Assembly: GCF_016909125.1 (NCBI RefSeq)
Contig: NZ_JAFBFD010000031.1
Span: 1 to 41,214, forward strand
Reading direction: 5' to 3'
DNA: 41,214 nt
Source: Enterococcus lemanii
GTDB lineage: Bacteria > Bacillota > Bacilli > Lactobacillales > Enterococcaceae
Shown: piece by piece, positions 17,201-24,168 of the stretch
Layout of the letters: every line of letters begins with the position of its first letter
Position numbering within the stretch: position 1 is the first letter of the stretch
Program-made: the position numbers and the translations under genes
The notes under the pieces: generated by a model
What the model was told of the DNA's origin: nothing
Databases searched by the model: none
What the model saw: only the letters and a program-made list of their open reading frames with translations

Positions 17201-18023
17201 TGTTCAACACCTCCATCTGTGCATCTAGTTCTACAAAAGCTTGTTCTAATTGTTCTTGTGTCGGAACTTTGTGATGCCAATCAATTTTGTTTTTAGACTG
17301 TGAATACCCATTTCCTTTAATTGTATGCGCAATAATCATTTTGGGTTTTCCTTCTTGATGTGGTTGTTCAAACACTTGAATTAACGCATCAAAGTCATGT
17401 CCATCAACTTCATGCACATCCCAACCAAATGCGCGCCATTTTCCCGCTAGATTTTCAACAGCCATCACATCTTCTGAAGGGCCACTAATTTGTAGTCCAT
17501 TTCGGTCAATGATTGCAGTCAAATTATCTAAGCCATAATGAGCAGCTGCCATTGCCCCCTCCCAAACAGACCCTTCTGCTAATTCACCGTCACCAAGTAA
17601 GGTGTACGTTTGATAGCTTTGTTGGTTCAATTTTCCAGCCAATGCAATCCCGACTGAAACAGGTAATCCATGTCCGAGAGAACCTGTATTCATTTCAACA
17701 CCTGCTACTTCATTATTCGGATGTCCGATTAACCGAGAACCATACTGAGAAAACGTCGCCAACTCTTCTTTAGGAAAAAATCCCTTATCTGCTAAAACGG
17801 CCCATAGCGCTTCTGCAGCATGCCCTTTACTTTGAATATATTGGTCCCGATTCACCATCTCTGGTTTAGTTGGCGAAATATTCATAATACGATAATACAA
17901 TGTCACGAGCACATCGATGCATGATAAATCAGATCCTGTATGTCCAGCTTTTCCTTGATATATCATTTGGAAAATTTCTTTTCTCAATTCAATCGACTTT
18001 CGTTTTAAATTTATGATTTCCAT
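17187..18023 (-). CDS. Transketolase, N-terminal subunit (apulose-4-phosphate transketolase subunit A-like)
   Basis: 278-aa thiamine-diphosphate domain. It has GKAGHTGSDLSCIDVL near residue 24 (conserved His), IQSKGHAAEALWAVL near 65, NTGSLGHGLPVSVGIALA near 112 and the TPP/Mg motif GDGELAEG...IIDRNGLQ near 145. Split transketolases like this are encoded as adjacent N and C genes; both halves are present and intact. Its ribosome site (GAGAGGAG) lies in the end of the isomerase gene, only two bases separating the stop and the ATG. Substrate assignment to apulose 4-phosphate rests on the operon. Confidence 0.9.
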   Translation of the reverse strand: MEIINLKRKSIELRKEIFQMIYQGKAGHTGSDLSCIDVLVTLYYRIMNISPTKPEMVNRDQYIQSKGHAAEALWAVLADKGFFPKEELATFSQYGSRLIGHPNNEVAGVEMNTGSLGHGLPVSVGIALAGKLNQQSYQTYTLLGDGELAEGSVWEGAMAAAHYGLDNLTAIIDRNGLQISGPSEDVMAVENLAGKWRAFGWDVHEVDGHDFDALIQVFEQPHQEGKPKMIIAHTIKGNGYSQSKNKIDWHHKVPTQEQLEQAFVELDAQMEVLNSGEK

Positions 18024-18025
18024 AT

Positions 18026-19432
18026 TTATTCTCCTCTCAAATATGCTTGAACATCTTCTTCAATCGGATCATAAAAATCAGGGGTAATACCTAAATATTT
18101 ACAAGCTTCATATAAAATAGGTACCACATTTTTACGTACTGCAGCAACATGATGAATATATGGTCCTTCAACTAATTTGAATTCTAATCGGTTTAAGTTT
18201 TCAAATTCTAGATATAGATACGTCCCTTGATTGTATGGTCCTTCAATTGATTTCGCCGTTCCCATTAATAGGGAGTATTCACCATTGTCGCCATCAAAAC
18301 GACATAAAGTATATTCATCGTCAATCGCTTTAAAAGCAACTGAACCAGGATAATCAAAGACAAAGTGACGTTGTGGTAAAATCGGTTTCGTTTCTGCTGT
18401 TGAATAAGCAAATACACCTAAATGCTGTAACAATTCACCATTTTCGTTTTCTGGATGGCGGCAGTTTACATCTGCAAAAATTGCACGATGTTCACCCAAT
18501 GAGGCTGCTTCAATTAATAATTCTGAAATTGCGCCATGCACATCCGTTTCACAAACAAATGGAATACCCTCATCTTGTAATAGTGATAAGGAAGCATATG
18601 GTAAAATACCAATTTCGTCTTGTAGTGCTGTCCAACACTGTAAAACACCTGCGTTACATCCATATTGCTCACATAAACTTTGCAAGGCAACTTTCAATGC
18701 AGCAATCATTTCTAAATCACGGTCTGAAATTTGAACTTCAGTATTCTTATGGAAATAATCGATGACACCCGCCACTTCTTGTGCACGGTTTTCTTTCACA
18801 CGATCGATTTCCTTTACCAGTTCTTGTAACGGCACGGGAGATAGTGAAATATTGAAACGTTCTAATAATTCTCCTTCATTACAAATGACTGACCAAAAAT
18901 CAAACGGTCTTGGTCCCACTTGTAAAATTCGTGTCGCTTTAAAAGTTTTAACCACGTTACAAACCTTAATAAAATCAAGCAACCCACGAGCAAATTCAGG
19001 TGAATCAATATCTGAATTTTTGATATATGTAAATGGAACTTTGAAACGTCGTAATACTTTTCCAATTGCAAATAAGCCACACTGTGTATCGCGTAATCGT
19101 GAGCCATCCAGCGCAGGTGTCTCATCTTTTGGCCCCCACAATAAAACTGGAACATCTAACTTCTTAGCTAAGCGTGCACAGGCATACTCTGTTCCGAAGT
19201 TTTCATTTGCTAAAAATAAGCCATCAATTTTTGCCGCTTTAAATTTTTCAGCAATTTTTTCAACACCTTCATCGTCATAAAGTAATCCATCTTCATTAAT
19301 ATCTAAAATATCAACGTATTCAATTCCTAATTCATCCATTTTTTCTCTAGTTAAATTTGCATATTCAATCGCTGCATCTGCACTAAACAGATTTCGTCTA
19401 GTCGGTGCAAAGCCAATTCTTACTTTATCCAT
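18026..19432 (-). CDS. L-fucose/L-arabinose isomerase-fold sugar isomerase, candidate apiose isomerase
   Basis: About 468 aa, related to the FucI/AraA aldose-ketose isomerases. N-terminal Rossmann-like part: RIGFAPTRRNLFSADAA, GLFLANENFGTEYACARLAK, VPVLLWGPKDETP. Probable metal ligands as in FucI: Glu in FVCETDVHG (about 295), Asp in IFADVNC (about 320) and His in GPYIHHVAAV (about 426). First gene of the operon. Expected role: D-apiose to D-apulose, done elsewhere by a xylose-isomerase-like protein, so this would be a replacement by an unrelated fold. I chose the ATG at 19430-19432 because TGAGGTGA precedes it; an upstream GTG at 19462 has no ribosome site. Substrate not proven. Confidence 0.85.
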   Translation of the reverse strand: MDKVRIGFAPTRRNLFSADAAIEYANLTREKMDELGIEYVDILDINEDGLLYDDEGVEKIAEKFKAAKIDGLFLANENFGTEYACARLAKKLDVPVLLWGPKDETPALDGSRLRDTQCGLFAIGKVLRRFKVPFTYIKNSDIDSPEFARGLLDFIKVCNVVKTFKATRILQVGPRPFDFWSVICNEGELLERFNISLSPVPLQELVKEIDRVKENRAQEVAGVIDYFHKNTEVQISDRDLEMIAALKVALQSLCEQYGCNAGVLQCWTALQDEIGILPYASLSLLQDEGIPFVCETDVHGAISELLIEAASLGEHRAIFADVNCRHPENENGELLQHLGVFAYSTAETKPILPQRHFVFDYPGSVAFKAIDDEYTLCRFDGDNGEYSLLMGTAKSIEGPYNQGTYLYLEFENLNRLEFKLVEGPYIHHVAAVRKNVVPILYEACKYLGITPDFYDPIEEDVQAYLRGE

Positions 19433-19453
19433 TCTGTTCACCTCATTATTTTC

Positions 19454-19467
19454 TGTAAGCACTTTCT
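19454..19467 (-). promoter_or_regulatory. Possible cre (CcpA) site
   Basis: TGTAAGCACTTTCT matches 12 of 14 positions of the cre consensus TGWAANCGNTNWCA. It lies between the likely promoter and the isomerase ribosome site, a good place for carbon catabolite repression of the sugar operon. Confidence 0.4.
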
Positions 19468-19475
19468 ACACTTGA

Positions 19476-19504
19476 AGCATAGCATCGAAATTTAAACCGG
19501 ACAA
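19476..19504 (-). promoter_or_regulatory. Likely promoter of the apiose-type operon
   Basis: On the minus strand TTGTCC (-35, 19499-19504) and TATGCT (-10, 19476-19481) are separated by 17 bases, 44 bp upstream of the isomerase start. Each hexamer matches the sigma-A consensus at four of six bases. Confidence 0.45.
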
Positions 19505-19528
19505 GATTAAAACTAAATTTATTTTTTA

Positions 19529-19561
19529 TTTTCCTCTTATTTTACTAAACTAAGAGGAAAA
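19529..19561. promoter_or_regulatory. Perfect 11-bp inverted repeat in the divergent regulatory region
   Basis: Arms TTTTCCTCTTA (19529-19539) and TAAGAGGAAAA (19551-19561) with an 11-base spacer, between the isomerase and the LacI-type regulator. It could be an operator or a cruciform. A nearby TAACGGTTTA (about 19571-19580), with the central CG usual for LacI-family operators, is another operator candidate. Confidence 0.5.
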
Positions 19562-19674
19562 TATTAGATGGTAACGGTTTATTTTTACTTTTAGGTATTT
19601 AAAACTATTATCCCAACTAAACTAATTGATTATTTTATATAAAAATGTTACATTCATTTTGGAGGATGATCATA

Positions 19675-20706
19675 ATGAAATTAGAGGATATCGCTCGTTT
19701 AGCAAACGTTTCTAAATCTGCTGCGTCACTTGCTCTAAATGGAAAGAGTGGTGTAAGTGAAAAGACCCGTGCCCATGTATTGGCAGTGGCTAAAGAAAAC
19801 AATTACGTACCTTTACGTAAACATACGAAATCAGTAAAAAATGAAAAAACATTGAAAATCCGCTTTGTTGCCTGTACAAATGCAGATGTAATTCCAACAC
19901 ATTACCAACAATTACCTTTTTTTAGTGAGTTACTTTCTTGTTTAAGTACAGAAATTACGGCAAAAAACTATACACTCACTACAAATAACTTACCAAAAGA
20001 GCAATTATTTGCTACCTTACAAAAACTTGAGGATAAACAACCAAGTGATGGTATCATCTTATTAGGAACCAACTTAACCTCTGCACATCTCGCTAATGGA
20101 ACTAATTTTAAAAACCTTGTTATTTTAGATACTGAGAGCAGTAGTACAAATTGTACGACAATTACGATGAATAACTACCTTGGTGGTCACAGCGCCGCAG
20201 AATACCTGCTAAAAATGAAACATGAAAAAATCGGATATATTAAGGGAACTCCTAGAATCAACAATTTCTATGATCGTCGCCGAGGATTTAAAGATGCACT
20301 TAAACGCCATGGTCAAAACCCAGATAAATTACCAAAATATTATCTTCCCGGTATGGAAATTAAGGCTGTCGAAAAAGAAGTTGAAAAATTTCTCGACTTT
20401 GTCAAAAGTGTAACAGCCATTTTTTGTGAAGATGACTATATTGCAATTAGTGTTTTAAAAACATTGAATAAGCACGGAATTCGTGTTCCTGAAGATGTTT
20501 CGATTATTGGTTTTGATGATATTCCAGAATCTCGTGTGACTTCGCCTGAACTGACCACGGTTCACGTACCCATTGCTGCGATTGCTAAAGAAGCAGTCAG
20601 TTTAATTGAACGAACAAATGAAGACCCCACACTTGTCAAACAGCAAATTTTTTTTAATACACAATTAGTAATTCGCGATTCTACCCGAAATCTAAACCAC
20701 TCATAA
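19675..20706 (+). CDS. LacI-family transcriptional regulator of the apiose-type operon
   Basis: 343-aa repressor: N-terminal helix-turn-helix MKLEDIARLANVSKSAASLA with the hinge LNGKSGVSEKTRAHVLAVAKENNYVP, then a periplasmic-binding-like sensor domain with GYIKGTPRINNFYDRRRGFK and, at the end, VPEDVSIIGFDDIPESRVTSPELTTVHVP. Divergent from the isomerase operon, so it most likely controls that operon and binds an apiose-pathway sugar or phosphate. I chose the ATG at 19675 since GGAGG ends nine bases before; an earlier ATG at 19645 lacks a ribosome site. Effector unknown. Confidence 0.9.
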   Translation: MKLEDIARLANVSKSAASLALNGKSGVSEKTRAHVLAVAKENNYVPLRKHTKSVKNEKTLKIRFVACTNADVIPTHYQQLPFFSELLSCLSTEITAKNYTLTTNNLPKEQLFATLQKLEDKQPSDGIILLGTNLTSAHLANGTNFKNLVILDTESSSTNCTTITMNNYLGGHSAAEYLLKMKHEKIGYIKGTPRINNFYDRRRGFKDALKRHGQNPDKLPKYYLPGMEIKAVEKEVEKFLDFVKSVTAIFCEDDYIAISVLKTLNKHGIRVPEDVSIIGFDDIPESRVTSPELTTVHVPIAAIAKEAVSLIERTNEDPTLVKQQIFFNTQLVIRDSTRNLNHS

Positions 20707-20758
20707 AAAAAATCACGCCACTTTCGAAATACGTTTCGAAAAATGGCGTGATTTTTTT
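20706..20758 (+). terminator. Terminator of the LacI-type gene
   Basis: AAATCACGCCA and TGGCGTGATTT arms with an inner TTTCGAAA/TTTCGAAA stem, followed by T8. It starts at the regulator's stop codon. Confidence 0.85.
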
Positions 20759-20797
20759 TGGATCAATGTCAATATTTGAGACAGTTTATACGAGAGA

Positions 20798-20914
20798 TTT
20801 GTCGAATAATTTCATTCATGGAATTTCTCATTGTTTGATTCAAGTGTCAAGCCCAGACCGCTTGACACTCGAATCAAACAATGAGAGGAAAAACCCATGA
20901 AATTGTTCGACAAA
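20798..20914. repeat. Long hairpin at the 3' end of the IS3 element
   Basis: Inner arms of 24 bp at 20828-20851 and 20861-20884 (one mismatch; core TCATTGTTTGATTC / GAATCAAACAATGA and AGTGTCAAG / CTTGACACT) around a 9-base loop, with outer arms TTTGTCGAA (20798-20806) and TTCGACAAA (20906-20914). It follows the transposase stop codon and may end transcription or shield the element from outside reading. Confidence 0.75.
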
Positions 20915-20934
20915 AAGTGGATAGTGACTGGGTT

Positions 20935-21753
20935 TTAGGCGGCGTCATTAATCAGCTCCTCAAATCTAACGGGTGTCAAATAGCCGATTGAGCCGTGTAT
21001 TCTCTTGCGATTATAAAACCGAAAAACATAGTCAAAAATATCAAGTTTTGCTGTTTCAAAATCTGGATAGACCTCTTGTTGATAAACTCGCTCTTTCTTC
21101 AGGCTTGCATGGAAAGATTCAATCCCCGCATTATCATAAGGGCATCCTTTTCGAGAGAAAGAATGTTGAATGTTATTTAATTTTAGTGCTTTTTCATAGG
21201 CTTTTGATGTATATTGCGATCCTAAATCACTATGTAAAATTAGTTTTGAATTGATTTCCCTGTTGTTCAGCGCATCTTCTAATGTCCGAAGAACTAAATC
21301 TGTATCCATTTTTTTGCCAAATGAATAACCGATTATTCTCTTTGAGTGTAAATCCAAGATTGTTGATAAATAACACCAACCATCTTTTTTTGTTTCAATA
21401 TATGTGATATCAGTCACCCACTTTTGGTTTAATGCGGTTGTTGAAAAATCTTGATTTAACAGGTTTTCTCTGTCTTCAACCTTACCTTTTGATGTGATGG
21501 TTGGCTTCCATTTTTTTCGAGTAATGGATCTTAAGTTTAACTTGCGCATGATTCTTTGAACTCTTTTGATACTGCAAATTCGCCCGATTTTTTCTAACTC
21601 TTTTTTTAAAGAAGAATGAATTTTACAAGCACCGTAGACACGCTCACCTTCATTGTGATAAATATTTGAAATTCTTTCCTCAAGGTCTTCGTTTTCGATT
21701 GAACGTTTACTTATTTTTGGAGATAACCAACGATAATAAGATGCCCGATTCAC
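20935..21753 (-). CDS. IS3-family transposase OrfB (rve integrase core)
   Basis: 272 aa listed from a GTG, but the frame is open upstream to about 21860, where OrfB would be entered by frameshift from orfA. It has the HTH_21 start (SIENEDLEERISNIYHNEG) and an intact DDE core: WVTDITYIET, LILHSDLGSQYTS and GIESFHASLKKE. Normal for IS3 (IS150/IS3 groups). The fused OrfAB product would be the active transposase. Confidence 0.92.
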   Translation of the reverse strand: MNRASYYRWLSPKISKRSIENEDLEERISNIYHNEGERVYGACKIHSSLKKELEKIGRICSIKRVQRIMRKLNLRSITRKKWKPTITSKGKVEDRENLLNQDFSTTALNQKWVTDITYIETKKDGWCYLSTILDLHSKRIIGYSFGKKMDTDLVLRTLEDALNNREINSKLILHSDLGSQYTSKAYEKALKLNNIQHSFSRKGCPYDNAGIESFHASLKKERVYQQEVYPDFETAKLDIFDYVFRFYNRKRIHGSIGYLTPVRFEELINDAA

Positions 21754-21830
21754 CTTTAAAACACGGCAGAGTGTTGAAACGTTATGATTCTTAGCCTTGC
21801 TTTGATCGCGGATAAATTGATAGAGGGAGC

Positions 21831-22088
21831 TTATCTCCGCGCGAATAGCCCCAACGCTTTTTTTAATATTTCTACTTCTTCTTCCAACTCTTTCATCCGC
21901 TTCAATTCAGTCATGGGCTGTTCGGGTGTCACATTGGTAATCGGATGTGGCGTCGTTGCTCGTACCCATTTGTGAATTGTAGAGTAACCCACACCGTTTT
22001 CGTTAGATAGTTCTCTAGCTGTTTTTATTCCTTTTTGGTGTCACTCAAGAATATTTTGTTTAAATTCATCTGTATATCTTTTAGACAT
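21831..22088 (-). pseudogene. IS3-family OrfA with an in-frame TGA
   Basis: 85 codons starting MSKRYTDEFKQNILE, a helix-turn-helix type OrfA, then TGA at 22041-22043 as codon 16, after which the same frame runs on as HQKGIKTARELSNENG and a leucine-zipper-like MKELEEEVEILKKALG to TAA at 21831. A run of seven A (minus strand, 21858-21864) near its end is the usual -1 frameshift site that would join it to orfB. Confidence 0.8.
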
Positions 22089-22235
22089 TTGACAACAACC
22101 TTTCTTCTTCTAGTGTATTTTACACTCTCTCAAAAGTTGTCTCAAGTTTTATACTAGCATTATATCGCCTATTTATTGTGATTTGTTATCTTTACTTTAG
22201 AGCATACAAAGAGATGTAATTTAGGAGGTGGTATA

Positions 22236-22730
22236 TTGAACGATATTGTAATAGAAAACCTATGTAAGAAGCACCGGAACAAGAATATTTTAAATGATGT
22301 TTCTTTTAAAGCAACACAGGGAGAAATCATCGCTTTTCTTGGTCCGAATGGAGCAGGAAAAAGTTCAACGCTAAGGATTTTACTTGGACTTGACTATCCT
22401 CTCTCTGGTATTGCTACATTTGGCGGAAAAAGATATATGGAGTTTGACAGACCTTTGCGTGACGTAGGTGCTGTATTTGATGGTCTTGGTGGTGTTCCAT
22501 CTCGAACTATCAATACACATCTAAAAATAGTCGCATTAAGTAATCAAATTACGAAGAGCCGCATAGATGAAGTTTTAAAAATGACTGAGCTATATGAAAA
22601 AAGATTTTCAAAGCTCGGTACGTTATCGCTCGGAGAAGGGCAGCGTCTTGGACTTGCTAGTGCATTACTTGGTGACCCACAGTATCTTGTTCTTGATGAG
22701 CCAACAAACGGACTTGATCCACTATGCTAA
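22236..22730 (+). pseudogene. ABC transporter ATP-binding protein, truncated
   Basis: Starts with TTG after a strong AGGAGGTGG. It has Walker A FLGPNGAGKSS near residue 38, the signature TLSLGEGQRLGLA near 130 and Walker B YLVLDEPTNGLDP, then ends after two more codons where repeat B begins. The D-loop end, H-loop and C-terminal part (some 60-130 aa in BcrA/CcmA-like proteins) are lost, and no permease gene follows. It resembles drug or bacteriocin exporter ATPases. The cut falls exactly at the foot of the terminator hairpin. Confidence 0.85.
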
Positions 22731-22771
22731 AAAGCCAAGAACAGTTTTTTTGTTCTTGGCTTTTTGCATAG
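22722..22771 (-). terminator. Strong terminator hairpin (copy B)
   Basis: CTATGC...GCATAG outer arms and the AAGCCAAGAACA/TGTTCTTGGCTT stem, just after the stop codon of the small gene. Confidence 0.8.
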
Positions 22772-22973
22772 AGAGCAATTCGAAATTACTTTTTCTCTAT
22801 TCTAGCGCGTCACTAAACCATTAAAGCAGACAAAATAGCCGGCAAAATCACCTAGACGTTTTCTCGGTGCATCGCCTTTTACTAATTGTTCGTACCAAGC
22901 CACCTCGCGTTCTTTTATGCCCATATAACGATACAGTGGGGTAAGCGTGGCCATATAAGCGTTGTGCAAGCTT
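22722..22973 (-). repeat. Direct repeat B flanking the apiose-type island
   Basis: Same orientation and about 96% identical to 10671-10921. Here the repeat runs on into the complete small gene, so this is probably the parental copy. Confidence 0.88.
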
Positions 22974-23194
22974 GTCCGACTTGGATCTTTTTCCTTTTTT
23001 TCTTCGTTTGAAAAAGTCAACCAAGCATTGCGCATCGTAACGTATTTCATCGCCGCTTCCACGACGTCTTGAAACAATTCAGCCATATCCTCATCCTCAA
23101 AATCCATTTGATTGAGTAATTGGGTATAAATTTCTAAGGCTTCCTCAAAACTTAAATGATCTTTTTCTAACAAGTAATTCTCATATTGAAACAT
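22802..23194 (-). CDS. Small hypothetical protein (intact copy)
   Basis: 130-aa soluble, mostly helical acidic protein: SFEEALEIYTQLLNQMDFED, ELFQDVVEAAMKYVTMRNAW, SLHNAYMATLTPLYRYM, WYEQLVKGDAPRKRLGDF and a C-terminal GYFVCFNGLVTR. It resembles enterococcal DUF3232-like proteins, but I am not sure of the family. AGGAGGA precedes the ATG. It has its own terminator. Its 3' part is repeated at 10750-10921, marking the recombination boundary of the apiose-type island. Confidence 0.75.
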   Translation of the reverse strand: MFQYENYLLEKDHLSFEEALEIYTQLLNQMDFEDEDMAELFQDVVEAAMKYVTMRNAWLTFSNEEKKEKDPSRTSLHNAYMATLTPLYRYMGIKEREVAWYEQLVKGDAPRKRLGDFAGYFVCFNGLVTR

Positions 23195-23287
23195 GCGCGT
23201 CCTCCTAGAAATCGTTTTTTATATTATGATTCATTGTAACATTCTTTGTTATAGGCTACCTGCTGATTAAATAAAAAACATTAAATA

Positions 23288-23733
23288 ATGGTATTTGAGC
23301 TCGATATTTTATATAACAAGTACAAGACTTTTAACGGTAGAACACGGAAAACCGTGCACTTTTATCAATATTGGATGCTTCTAATGTATAAACCACAAAT
23401 TTACCAGCAACTTCCTTGTGCAGATTTTGATCAACTTGTTAGTTTAAAAAATACCCCTGAAAATCGCTGGATTAAAAAAATGGCTCGTATTACTTGGATA
23501 GAGCTAGAAAAAAATAGGCTGAAAAATCTCTTAATAAAAAAGACAATATTGCGTAATTTTTACGAATGGCTTTGGGTGCCTTACTAATTCAAGAAGAATA
23601 TGGCTTTAGTGCTGAAAAAGCCGTTATGCAAATTCAAAAAATCCTTATTTGCAATCCTTTTCTTTTGTTAAATAAAGTTTTTTATGCATCTGTTGTTAGG
23701 TCCATCCAGACTAGCGAACAGAAGAGATATTAG
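23288..23733 (+). pseudogene. Decayed hypothetical gene
   Basis: The first frame reads about 99 codons (FELDILYNKYKTFNGRTRK, ENRWIKKMARITWIELEKN). Near an A-run at about 23535-23541 the coding look moves to another frame that reads NKKDNIA, stop, FLRMALGALLIQEEYGFSAE, KAVMQIQKIL and ends in TAG at 23731-23733. One frameshift plus one nonsense codon would explain it. Family not recognised. The 224-bp inverted-repeat element begins on the next base. Confidence 0.45.
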
Positions 23734-23957
23734 AGCCGTTCGACCAAAGGGAGTTACGGATATATTACTAGGTTCACGTAGCTCATTGGCGCCGGAGCCG
23801 TGTCAAAAGATTCGATGTGAATTACGGAAGCTTGGTGCTTTAGCAACTAGCTTTCCGTTTGAAGCTCGAAAGCTGAGAGACTTCAGGAAAAATGAACAAC
23901 GTTTCGCTGACGCTCAACCTTGTCCCGCATCCGTAACTCACTAACGTTCGAACGGCT
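23734..23957. repeat. 224-bp element with long inverted-repeat ends (MITE or structured RNA candidate)
   Basis: Outer arms AGCCGTTCGA (23734-23743) and TCGAACGGCT (23948-23957), inner arms GAGTTACGGAT (23751-23761) and ATCCGTAACTC (23929-23939). Inside is at least one more stem, CGGAAGCT...AGCTTTCCG, with TGCT/AGCA inside it. It is richer in G+C than its surroundings and has no convincing gene; the 86-codon open frame crossing it looks like chance. Either a non-autonomous mobile element or a folded RNA. Confidence 0.65.
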
Positions 23958-24168
23958 ACGTCAAAGCCAATGAATTCTCGTAGGTGAGCGGCGCTTAGAA
24001 ATGAAATTGGGTACGTTATGAATATTTGGCAATTGTTCAGTAGGCATTACTTAAAGACTAATTTTTTGTAAGCGTGATTCAAAATAGCTATTATTTATTT
24101 GATTTCTATCGGCACTTATAAAGATATTTATTTAGCAAATCAAATCATTAACGTTTTTTCACCAAAAA
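23958..24168. other. Spacer downstream of the AraC-type gene
   Basis: No gene or clear terminator seen; AT-rich except for the first 40 bases. Confidence 0.35.

Larger units (their letters stand above)
20776..22145 (-). mobile_element. IS3-family insertion sequence with broken orfA
   Basis: About 1370 bp between inverted repeats beginning TTGAGACA at 20776 and ending TGTCTCAA at 22145; inner bases also match in part (GAGAGA). It carries orfA and orfB in the usual overlapping order on the minus strand. No target duplication is clear. orfA has an in-frame TGA, so the copy is probably not active on its own. A 117-base hairpin lies between orfB and the left end. Confidence 0.8.

Noticed and set aside
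18762-19280. 172-codon open frame antisense to the isomerase
   Set aside because: Shadow of a well-supported gene; no ribosome site and a Ser/Asn/Thr-rich product.
23684-23944. 86-codon open frame across the inverted-repeat element
   Set aside because: Composition is Arg/Leu/Ala-rich as expected from chance reading of GC-richer DNA; no ribosome site and no family resemblance; the stretch is explained by the inverted-repeat structure.
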